Source: CAYNJY01 sp964397755
Lineage (GTDB): Bacteria; Patescibacteriota; Microgenomatia; UBA10105; UBA927
Assembly (NCBI GenBank): GCA_964397755.1
Contig: CAYNJY010000012.1
Span: 1 to 22,321, forward strand
Direction: 5' to 3'
Length of the DNA stretch: 22,321 nucleotides
Shown: positions 1-6,269 of the stretch, in pieces
How positions within the stretch are numbered: position 1 is the first letter of the stretch
Layout of the letters: each line of letters begins with the position of its first letter
The notes under the pieces: generated by a model
What the model was told of the DNA's origin: nothing
Seen by the model: only the letters and a program-made list of their open reading frames with translations
Database searches by the model: none
Position numbers and translations under genes: made by a program

Positions 1-936
1 CTGGAAGTGGAATGCAGACCGGTTAAAATCGCCGAGATTCAAGTAAGTCATGACATTGCTCGTGGGGTAGAAGCTGTTTTACGGGCAATAGCAATTCGGG
101 AGGTAGATGGAACGTTGAACCCTAACGATCCAACAGGGGCAGCATTTCTCAATGCACGATTAGATGAGCTTGTGCCAGCAGTACAGCAGCATTGGGGTAT
201 TCTCGAAGCGATGACCGTAGGCGGTCGCACGCAGGAGGAGGATTCTTATGAGAGAGAATTGCGGGCAAGAAGGAGTTCATCGTTCTTAACAAAACTTGCA
301 CTTTTGGGTGACTTAGCGGTACACGAAACGGAAGTGAGACGCGTTTGGCGTGATGTTGGCAATGTATCGCTCGTCGTTGTTGCGGGTCATCAAGGAAGCG
401 GGAAAGACAGTTTGGCGCCGGTGTTTGAACAAGTAGGGTATGTACCTCTACCGATGTCCAGCTACGTGCGTGCTGTAACGACCGCGTGGGGACTAAACAG
501 AAACGGCCCAATGGATAAAATCGTCGTCGGGCAAGTGTTAAAGGAAAGTTTTGGAGAAGGTATTCTCGTTTCTCTCGGTGTTGTTCAAGCGCTGTTGGAA
601 GGTAGAAGACAGTTAGTACTGTTTGGTCCTCGAGTGATGGGAGAGGTTGAGGAGGCGATTGCCCTTGGGGGTACGCTCATTGGAGTCGCTGCGGATCCGG
701 ATCCCGAAGTTGATAGAGCAATTCGGAGAGCAAGGATTGTACATCGTGCAACAGTTGACCCCACTAGGGCAGGAGATGTAGCAAGATTTGATGAGCGAGA
801 AGGAATTGAAGGGCCAAAGATCGCTGGGATTTTAGCTCATCCACAATGTCATAGTTTTGTTGACAATTCTCCACTAGATGAGTTTAGAAGGCGTTTTCGA
901 GATTTTGCTGCTCCCCTGTTCACGCAGAAAAGCTGA
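1..936 (+). CDS. P-loop NTPase, dephospho-CoA kinase/nucleotide kinase-like, 5' end possibly outside the window
   Basis: The frame is open from the first base of the window. A GTG at 7 could be the start, but no ribosome binding site can be seen, so the gene may begin upstream. Counting from that GTG the protein has 309 residues. A Walker A motif, GHQGSGKDS, lies at about residues 127-135 after a hydrophobic strand (SLVVVA). The following 175 residues resemble small-molecule kinases of the adenylate kinase/dephospho-CoA kinase/UPF0200 group, with an Arg-rich lid-like stretch (RAIRRARIVHR) and a late 'FVDNSPLDEF' segment like the 'I.N.g.leel' end of those enzymes. The N-terminal 120 residues are largely helical and not recognised. 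The substrate cannot be named from sequence. The fold assignment is fairly safe; the function is inference. Confidence 0.75.
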   Translation: MEVECRPVKIAEIQVSHDIARGVEAVLRAIAIREVDGTLNPNDPTGAAFLNARLDELVPAVQQHWGILEAMTVGGRTQEEDSYERELRARRSSSFLTKLALLGDLAVHETEVRRVWRDVGNVSLVVVAGHQGSGKDSLAPVFEQVGYVPLPMSSYVRAVTTAWGLNRNGPMDKIVVGQVLKESFGEGILVSLGVVQALLEGRRQLVLFGPRVMGEVEEAIALGGTLIGVAADPDPEVDRAIRRARIVHRATVDPTRAGDVARFDEREGIEGPKIAGILAHPQCHSFVDNSPLDEFRRRFRDFAAPLFTQKS

Positions 937-959
937 TGCGATATTTCCGTTCGAGTTTG

Positions 960-991
960 GGACAAAATAAACCACGTGGTTTATTTTGTCC
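960..991. terminator. Perfect 32-bp palindrome, candidate bidirectional terminator
   Basis: The two arms GGACAAAATAAACC and GGTTTATTTTGTCC are exact reverse complements around a central ACGT, giving a 14-bp stem with a 4-base loop. It lies 24 bases after the kinase-like gene and about 70 bases before the next promoter. The A-rich left arm and T-rich right arm suit a Rho-independent terminator in either direction, although there is no separate long T-tract. A protein-binding site is an alternative. Confidence 0.5.
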
Positions 992-1061
992 ATAACGTTT
1001 TTACAATTTTTCTGCTTCTCACTGGTAATGCTTATCACCCTCTTTTCTTGATGCCATCAGG

Positions 1062-1067
1062 TATACT
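1062..1067 (+). promoter_or_regulatory. -10 element (TATACT) upstream of the DUF2079 remnant
   Basis: TATACT ends 9 bases before the ATG at 1077, which would place the transcription start almost on the start codon. No convincing -35 is present and the TGn extension is missing (AGG instead). Support is positional only. Confidence 0.35.
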
Positions 1068-1076
1068 GTGGTGTAT

Positions 1077-1497
1077 ATGTCTCGCAATAAATGGACATTG
1101 AAGTTGCTCATCGCGTGGATAATTGTACTGGCGATTGCATATAGCGCGCTTTCCATCATCAGGCATAATCATTTCCAGTCCGGAGGGTTTGATTTGGGGA
1201 TGTATGATCAGGCGGTGTGGCAGTATGCAAACTACCAGTGGCCGTACAATACCATTAAAGAGCGCTTCATCCTCGGCGATCACCTGACGCTTACCCTGCC
1301 GCTCCTTGCACCACTGTTTTGGATTTGGGACGACGCGTCCGGATGCTCCTTATCTTTCAAGCAGCCTGGATAAGTTTCTCTGCTCTTGCAATCTATAAAA
1401 TCGCTCTACTACGACTGTCTAAACTCCATGTTTTGTTTGCCATAGTTTACAGCCTCTTTTACGGAATCCAGACCGCTGTATTTTTTGACTTCGGAAA
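1077..1497 (+). pseudogene. DUF2079 membrane protein, frameshifted and truncated
   Basis: The first frame (from ATG 1077) has a transmembrane helix (LLIAWIIVLAIAYSAL), then FDLGMYDQAVW and ILGDHLTLTLPLLAPLFWIW, a pattern typical of the N-terminus of DUF2079 polytopic proteins (related to GT-C glycosyltransferases). This frame soon ends at 1373. The homology continues in another frame from about 1340 (RMLLIFQAAWISFSALAIYK, then a helix ending in FFDFGK, where the family usually has FDFH). A one-base deletion near 1335-1341 explains the switch. After about 1497 no family-like sequence remains, although full members run to several hundred residues. The gene is therefore both frameshifted and cut short. 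The family call rests on motif recognition. Confidence 0.7.
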
Positions 1498-1749
1498 GAA
1501 ATCTACCTCGTTTGGCCGAGACTCCATGGTCCAGAGGACGAGAGATGTAAAAAACTTGGGGGTAATAAGGGATGCTGGTGGCTGGATTTTCCGGATACTG
1601 TTGAATACCTCGCCGTTGACACCCGCCCCAACCAATGGCTGACATGGAGCGGTTTCAAGTGCTTATACGAGAGAAAAACATCACTGATGCTCGACCGTAC
1701 CGGTACCAACGGTGAGATTGCGAAAAAGCGAATCAATTGTTATACTTAG
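1489..1749 (+). other. Orphan Cys/Trp-rich open frame, possible 3' remnant of an unknown gene
   Basis: An 86-codon frame without an ATG is open from just after a TGA at 1486 to a TAG at 1747-1749. Its later part reads GCWWLDFPDTVEYLAVDT followed by RPNQWLTWSGFKCLYERK, with an amino-acid mix that looks like a real protein rather than a shadow frame. It begins where the DUF2079 homology ends, so the two may have been joined by a deletion. Its 3' end overlaps the ileS promoter (-35 at 1718, -10 at 1741). I do not recognise the family. Expression is doubtful because no start or ribosome binding site is visible. Confidence 0.3.
1718..1746 (+). promoter_or_regulatory. Promoter of the ileS T-box leader
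   Basis: TTGCGA (1718-1723), a 17-base spacer and TATACT (1741-1746), with an extended -10 TGT directly before the -10. Transcription should start near 1752-1754, at the 5' edge of the structured leader. Confidence 0.7.
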
Positions 1750-2005
1750 GAAAGACTGGAAATGCGCTTGATCCCGGCCATCACCGGGAAAGTCCTTCGA
1801 TAAACCCTAGGACACGCAGAAGGAAGAAAGCCCCCACTTCGCTAAAGCTACGTGGGGCGCAGTAGAACCTTCCGGGTAGGCCCGTGATAGCTGTCAGGAA
1901 GGGTTCATGGCTAAGAGTAAAGTGTTCCCATGAACTAAAATAAGGTGGTACCGCCCTTCGCCGAGCGAGGAGCCCTTAACCCTGTGCAATGTGCACGGGG
2001 TTTTG
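1750..2005 (+). promoter_or_regulatory. T-box riboswitch leader, isoleucine specific (ileS)
   Basis: The conserved T-box core AAGGTGGTACCGC is at 1942-1954. Its UGGU can pair with ACCA, the acceptor end of a tRNA with discriminator A, as in tRNA-Ile. AAGG at its start can pair with CCTT near 1974-1978 to close the antiterminator. Upstream, GTTCATGG (1903-1910) and CCATGAAC (1928-1935) form a perfect 8-bp stem III. CCCCAC/GTGGGG (1832-1837/1852-1857) and GAACCTTCC/GGAAGGGTTC form further stems. Near the 5' end a hairpin CCCGG/CCGGG (1773-1777/1784-1788) carries ATC, an Ile codon followed by a purine, in its loop (1780-1782). A terminator follows at 1980-2004. Known role of the class: uncharged tRNA-Ile stabilises the antiterminator and allows synthetase expression. 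Placement directly before ileS supports this. Fine structure is drawn by eye. Confidence 0.88.
1980..2004 (+). terminator. Attenuator terminator of the T-box leader
   Basis: CCCTGTGCA (1980-1988), loop ATG, then TGCACGGGG (1992-2000), a 9-bp stem with one G-T pair, followed by TTTT. It lies 20 bases before the ileS start codon and just after the T-box core, as expected for transcriptional attenuation. Confidence 0.75.
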
Positions 2006-2024
2006 TGTATGATGAAGTAAACGT

Positions 2025-4880
2025 ATGGAAAAGCATTCCTTTGATCCAGTTTCACCGCAGGTGAACTTCCCCGAGCTTGAGGAGCGGGTGATTAAGTATT
2101 GGAAAGAGAACAAAATTTTTGAGAAATCGATTGAGAGTCGACCCAAGAGTAAGACCTGGACGTTCCTCGACGGCCCTCCTTTTATTACTGGACTGCCGCA
2201 CTACGGAACTTTGCTTTCAAGCATACCCAAAGATGTATTTCCTCGCTACTTTACGATGAAAGGCTACCGAGTCCGCCGCGTCTGGGGGTGGGATTGCCAT
2301 GGCTTGCCGGCCGAGAATAAGGTGGAAGAGAAATTAAGCATTCGACGGAAAAAGGATATCGAAGAAAAAGTTGGAGTGAAAAAGTTTATCGACGAGTGCA
2401 AGCGCTACGTCAGCCAGGTGTCGGGTGAGTGGGAGTGGTACGTGGACCATATCGCCCGCTGGGTGGATTTTAGAAACGCCTACAAAACCATGGACCTGCC
2501 GTACATGGAAACGGTCATGTGGGTGTTTAAACAAATGTACGAGAAAGGCCTTATTTACAAGGGCCTACGGGTTTCTCTCTACTGCCCGCACTGCGCCACC
2601 CCCATCTCTAATTTCGAGGTGGCCATGGATGCCGATAACTATAAGCAGATCACCGAGCCCACCGCTACTTTTATGTATCAACTGGCGGATGAGCCCTTTG
2701 ATTCTGCTCATGGCAAACATACGTACCTCCTTGCATGGTCAACGACGCCGTGGAATAAGCTCGTGACTCCAGCGCTCGCCGTCCACCCCACGCGTACCTA
2801 CGTCAAAGTAAAGCAAGAAGATAAATTTTTTATCCTTGCCAAATCAACCATGCAGATTTTTAAAGACGAGCCGTATGAAGTAGTGGCAGAATTCTCCGGT
2901 AAGGAGTTACTTGGTAGGAAGTTTATTCCTCACTACGATTTCTATGAGATTGAAAAGGGAAAGAGAGCCTTCGTGGTTGTCGGTGGCGACTTTGTCACCG
3001 CCGAGGAAGGGACGGGTATCGTGACGATCGCAGCCTACGGAGAAGAAGATTTGGCAGTGATGCAGAAAGAGAATATTCAGTTGGTGCTCCATGTCGATGA
3101 GGAGGGAAGGCTTAAAAAAGAAGTACCGCGCTGGGCTGGCTTGTACTACCTTGAGGCGGACAAGCTCGTCTTGGAGGATCTGGCGAGTCGAGGACTCATC
3201 TACAGGGTTGATCCCTATACCCACACCGTGCCGACCTGCTGGCGTTGTCAGACAAGACTTATTTACGCCCCCCAGGACGCGTGGTACGTAAATGTTCAGA
3301 AGCTCAAACCGCTCCTGAAAAAAACAAATAGCGCCATCAATTGGTATCCTTCTCACTTTAAATACGGCCGATTCCTCAAGAGTATGGAAGCGGCTCCTGA
3401 CTGGTGCATTTCGCGCAGCCGCTACTGGGGCAGTCCAGTACCTGTGTGGGAGTGTAGCTGCGGCGAGCGTTTTGCACCCGGATCTATCAAAGAGCTTGAG
3501 GAGCGTTCAGGTAAAAAGATTACCGATCTTCATAAGCCGGATATTGATGAGGTGACAATTACCTGCAGGAAATGCGGCGAGAGAGTCAGACGAGTTGCCG
3601 AGGTTTTGGACAGCTGGATCGAGGCGGGGTCAGCGTCACTTGCCGAGCGGCACTTCCCGTTTGCAAAGAACCTCAAGCTCAACGAATTTTTCCCTCCTGA
3701 CTTCATCGTCGAGTACACCGGGCAAATCCGCGCATGGTTCTACGTCCTTCACGTGATCGCGACGGCGCTTTTTGACAGCCACGCGTTCAAAAACGTGGTA
3801 GTGACTGGTGTCATTTTGGGAACAGACGGACGGAAGATGAGTAAAAACTACGGCAACTACCCGGATCCGAAGGAAATGATTGAGAGGTACGGTGGCGACG
3901 CATTGCGGCTCTACCTCATGGGAAGCCCGGTCATGCACGCAGAAGATATACGCATTTCGGAATCCGAGTATCGCAACCAAGTTCGGGGGCTTCTTCTCAG
4001 ACTCTGGAACGTTTATAACTTCTTCGTGAGCCATGCGCTGGTTGACGGGTGGAAAACAAGTCAAAAGTTGACAGGTCAAACGTCAAATATCCTTGATCGG
4101 TGGATCATTGCGAGGCTCACTGCGCTTACTACCGAGGTGACGAATGCCTACGAACGCTATGATACGGTCGCGGCAGTGAGCGCGTATGGGGCGTTTGTCG
4201 ACGACCTTTCGACCTGGTATATCCGCCGCAGCCGCGATCGTATCGGGCCGACCGCGAAAAACCTGCATGATAAAAAAGCTTTTTATGAAACGTGCCACAG
4301 TGTACTGGCAACTTTTTGTCAACTTGCCGCGCCGTGCATTCCCTTCATAACCGAGTCAATATATAGAAATCTTTCTACGGGCGATTCTGTGCATCTGACC
4401 CAATGGCCAAAAGCGACAGGGAAGCTTGAATCCAAACTTCTTAGTGAGATGGTTGTTGTGCGAAAGCTCTGTGAGCTTGGACACGCGCGAAGAAAAGAGA
4501 AGGGAATCAAAGTGAGACAACCGCTACAAACGTTCAACATTCAACGTTCAACGTTCACATTGAGTAAAGAACTGTTGCGACTTGTTGGAGAGGAATTGAA
4601 CGTGAAGTCAGTTACGTTAGGAAAGGGAGATGGAGAACTATTGGCGGAGCTTGATATAGAGCTCACCCCTCTTCTGATAGCCGAGGGGGAGGCGAGGGAG
4701 CTCGTACGAAATATTCAAGTGTTGCGCAAAGAAAAAGGATGTAGAATAGATGAACGAATCAGCGTTCAGTTGCCGTATGCGTATAAGAAATTGCCCAAGA
4801 AGCTTCTGGCACATGTGGCAAAGGAAACGCTCGCGGAGAAACTCACATGGGGAGAAAACCTCTCGCTTTCGATTGGATAG
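2025..4880 (+). CDS. ileS: Isoleucyl-tRNA synthetase
   Basis: Cytoplasmic class I synthetase charging tRNA-Ile; 951 residues, slightly shorter than the usual 1000 or so. The HIGH-type signature is HYGT (residues 59-62, within GPPFITGLPHYGT), the form I associate with the archaeal/eukaryotic-like IleRS type. The KMSKS-type loop is KMSKN (604-608, within DGRKMSKNYGNYPDP). GWDCHGLPAE follows the first signature. A CP1 editing insertion spans roughly 200-400, with STTPW and GTGIVTIAAYGEED (329-342); the latter lacks the His usual in 'GTGIVH.AP'. A Cys-rich zinc-ribbon-like insert (CSCGERF ... CRKCGERV) lies around residues 485-525. Anticodon-binding helices and a shorter C-terminal domain follow. 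ATG 2025 has only weak Shine-Dalgarno potential. Two heptamer-like repeat tracts fall inside the C-terminal third. The 3' end overlaps rodA by 34 bases. Confidence 0.97.
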   Translation: MEKHSFDPVSPQVNFPELEERVIKYWKENKIFEKSIESRPKSKTWTFLDGPPFITGLPHYGTLLSSIPKDVFPRYFTMKGYRVRRVWGWDCHGLPAENKVEEKLSIRRKKDIEEKVGVKKFIDECKRYVSQVSGEWEWYVDHIARWVDFRNAYKTMDLPYMETVMWVFKQMYEKGLIYKGLRVSLYCPHCATPISNFEVAMDADNYKQITEPTATFMYQLADEPFDSAHGKHTYLLAWSTTPWNKLVTPALAVHPTRTYVKVKQEDKFFILAKSTMQIFKDEPYEVVAEFSGKELLGRKFIPHYDFYEIEKGKRAFVVVGGDFVTAEEGTGIVTIAAYGEEDLAVMQKENIQLVLHVDEEGRLKKEVPRWAGLYYLEADKLVLEDLASRGLIYRVDPYTHTVPTCWRCQTRLIYAPQDAWYVNVQKLKPLLKKTNSAINWYPSHFKYGRFLKSMEAAPDWCISRSRYWGSPVPVWECSCGERFAPGSIKELEERSGKKITDLHKPDIDEVTITCRKCGERVRRVAEVLDSWIEAGSASLAERHFPFAKNLKLNEFFPPDFIVEYTGQIRAWFYVLHVIATALFDSHAFKNVVVTGVILGTDGRKMSKNYGNYPDPKEMIERYGGDALRLYLMGSPVMHAEDIRISESEYRNQVRGLLLRLWNVYNFFVSHALVDGWKTSQKLTGQTSNILDRWIIARLTALTTEVTNAYERYDTVAAVSAYGAFVDDLSTWYIRRSRDRIGPTAKNLHDKKAFYETCHSVLATFCQLAAPCIPFITESIYRNLSTGDSVHLTQWPKATGKLESKLLSEMVVVRKLCELGHARRKEKGIKVRQPLQTFNIQRSTFTLSKELLRLVGEELNVKSVTLGKGDGELLAELDIELTPLLIAEGEARELVRNIQVLRKEKGCRIDERISVQLPYAYKKLPKKLLAHVAKETLAEKLTWGENLSLSIG
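4060..4087 (+). repeat. Imperfect 7-bp repeat tract inside ileS
   Basis: Units gtcaaaa, gttgaca, ggtcaaa, cgtcaaa, seven bases each; the last two match best. The tract encodes a low-complexity stretch (SQKLTGQTSN) before LDRW, where the anticodon-binding domain begins. Less regular than the tract at 4531. Confidence 0.4.
4531..4558 (+). repeat. Tandem 7-bp repeat (four units) inside ileS
   Basis: Units cgttcaa, cattcaa, cgttcaa, cgttcac follow one another without a gap. Because 7 is not a multiple of 3 the three frames are read in turn, giving TFNIQRSTFT, a peptide with no obvious counterpart in other IleRS proteins. It lies between the KVRQPLQ segment and LSKELLRLVGEELNVK, a surface linker region. 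Confidence 0.75.
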
Positions 4881-5929
4881 TTGCAATAATAGTCCTGTGC
4901 TTAGCGCTCTTTGGACTGTTTCTTCTCCTCACGATTAGTAAACAGCTATTTTTCCAGCAACTAGCCTTCGTCACTCTCGGTTTTCTCATCATGGCATTAT
5001 TGTCTCGTCTAGACAGTTCGATACTTTGGTGGTTTGCACCGTACGGATACGCTCTTTCGGTTATCCTGTTGGTCACTGCGTACTTTGGTCCACAGGTTCG
5101 AGGAGCGACCCGCTGGATATTTTTTTTGGGGGTACAGCTCCAACCGTCAGAAATCGTCAAGCCGCTGGTAATTCTTGCGCTCTCTAAGGCACTGTGTGTC
5201 TATTCACCGAGATCGATGAAACACTTTCCCATCCACTTTGGGCTTTTTTTACTTCCGTTTCTCCTTGTACTCAGACAGCCCGATTTGGGTTCAAGCATCG
5301 TGTACGGCGCAGTATGGTTTGCGATGCTCTTGTCGGCGGGTGCTCCACTTGGTCTATTTCTTGCCACGGGTCCCATTGTTGCGTTGCTCGGACCCGTCGT
5401 ATGGCGACTTCTTGCCGAGTACCAACAAGCGCGGATTCTGACATTTCTCAATCCAGCGCTTGACCCTCATGGCGCAGGCTACAACGCCATCCAAGCCATG
5501 ATTGCAGTGGGAAGTGGACAACTATTTGGACGAGGATTAGGACGAGGAACGCAAAGTCACATGCGTTTTTTGCCTGAGTTTCATACAGATTTTATATTTG
5601 CGGCTTTAATAGAAGAACTGGGTCTCGTAGGAGGGTTGTTGCTGCTTGTCGGCTACGGTTACCTCTTGTGGCGAGTACTTTTGCCTCTCTTCGGGGGGCG
5701 GTCAAGACACCCATTCTTCTACACCTACTCAGTTGGTTTTTTTGCACTTCTTCTTTCTCAAATGTTTATAAACACCGGAATGAACATGGGGCTTCTGCCG
5801 ATTACCGGTATCACGCTGCCGTTTGTATCATATGGAGGAAGTTCTATCATTTCATTCTCGATTGGTCTAGGCATCATCATGGCCATACGAAGAGGCCTTC
5901 AAGATGCTCCTCCCGTTGCAATCGGATAA
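4847..5929 (+). CDS. rodA: RodA/FtsW-family SEDS peptidoglycan glycosyltransferase
   Basis: Polytopic inner-membrane protein of 360 residues with about ten hydrophobic segments. SEDS hallmarks are present: VRGATRWI with LQPSEIVKP (around residues 84-104), RQPDLGSS (around 141-148), DPHGAGYNAIQAMIAVGSGQLFGRG as two neighbouring motifs, FLPEFHTDFIFAALIEELGLVGG, and the C-terminal PITGITLPFVSYGGSS. Family members polymerise lipid II into glycan strands together with a class B PBP. The FLPEFHTDFIF wording and length are closer to RodA than to FtsW, but without a tree the split is not certain. It starts inside the last codons of ileS (34-base overlap) with GGAG about 10 bases upstream. No PBP gene is adjacent. 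Likely co-transcribed with ileS and so under T-box control. Confidence 0.9.
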   Translation: MGRKPLAFDWIVAIIVLCLALFGLFLLLTISKQLFFQQLAFVTLGFLIMALLSRLDSSILWWFAPYGYALSVILLVTAYFGPQVRGATRWIFFLGVQLQPSEIVKPLVILALSKALCVYSPRSMKHFPIHFGLFLLPFLLVLRQPDLGSSIVYGAVWFAMLLSAGAPLGLFLATGPIVALLGPVVWRLLAEYQQARILTFLNPALDPHGAGYNAIQAMIAVGSGQLFGRGLGRGTQSHMRFLPEFHTDFIFAALIEELGLVGGLLLLVGYGYLLWRVLLPLFGGRSRHPFFYTYSVGFFALLLSQMFINTGMNMGLLPITGITLPFVSYGGSSIISFSIGLGIIMAIRRGLQDAPPVAIG

Positions 5930-5944
5930 CCTGCTTGATAAAAT
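5916..5944 (+). promoter_or_regulatory. Promoter of rplU, near-leaderless
   Basis: TTGCAA (5916-5921), a 17-base spacer and TAAAAT (5939-5944) with an extended -10 TGA directly before it. It lies across the end of rodA. The predicted transcription start is about 5951, only four bases before the rplU ATG at 5955, so GGTGG at 5946-5950 would not be in this transcript. Confidence 0.65.
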
Positions 5945-5954
5945 TGGTGGATCT

Positions 5955-6269
5955 ATGTTTGCAGTTGTTGATATCGGCGGGAAGCAGTACGCGGTACGTA
6001 CGGGCGACACGATTACTGTTGAGCACCTAGAAGGGAAGCCTGGAGAGGTTGTTACACTGGGAAAAGTGCTCCTCACGCATTCTGATGGCAAAACACAGAT
6101 CGGCGAGCCGCTGGTAAAAAATAGCGCAGTGAAAGCAAAAATAGTTTCACAGCAGAAAGGGAAAAAAATTACGGTTCGGCGTTTCAAGTCAAAGGTGCGT
6201 TACCGAAGAACCAAAGGATTTCGAGCGCTCGAGACGACCGTACAGGTAACATCGATCGGTCAGCCATGA
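5955..6269 (+). CDS. rplU: 50S ribosomal protein L21
   Basis: Binds 23S rRNA in the large subunit. The 104-residue product starts MFAVVDIGGKQYAVRTGD, the canonical L21 N-terminus, and ends with the conserved basic part (KKITVRRFKSKVRYRRTKGFR) and TTVQVTSI. An in-frame ATG further upstream at 5904 would add 17 residues unlike any L21, so 5955 is chosen. GGTGG precedes this ATG by four bases. The stop overlaps the next gene's start (ATGA at 6266-6269). Unusually, rpmA is not next but follows after an inserted methyltransferase gene. Confidence 0.97.
   Translation: MFAVVDIGGKQYAVRTGDTITVEHLEGKPGEVVTLGKVLLTHSDGKTQIGEPLVKNSAVKAKIVSQQKGKKITVRRFKSKVRYRRTKGFRALETTVQVTSIGQP

Noticed and set aside
1503..1736. 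Minus-strand 77-codon frame opposite the orphan Cys/Trp-rich ORF
   Set aside because: Low-complexity Ser/Leu/Pro content and no ribosome binding site; the plus-strand frame looks more protein-like.
2907..4079. Long minus-strand frames inside ileS (147-149 codons)
   Set aside because: Shadows of the strongly coding plus strand, with no ribosome binding sites or recognisable motifs.
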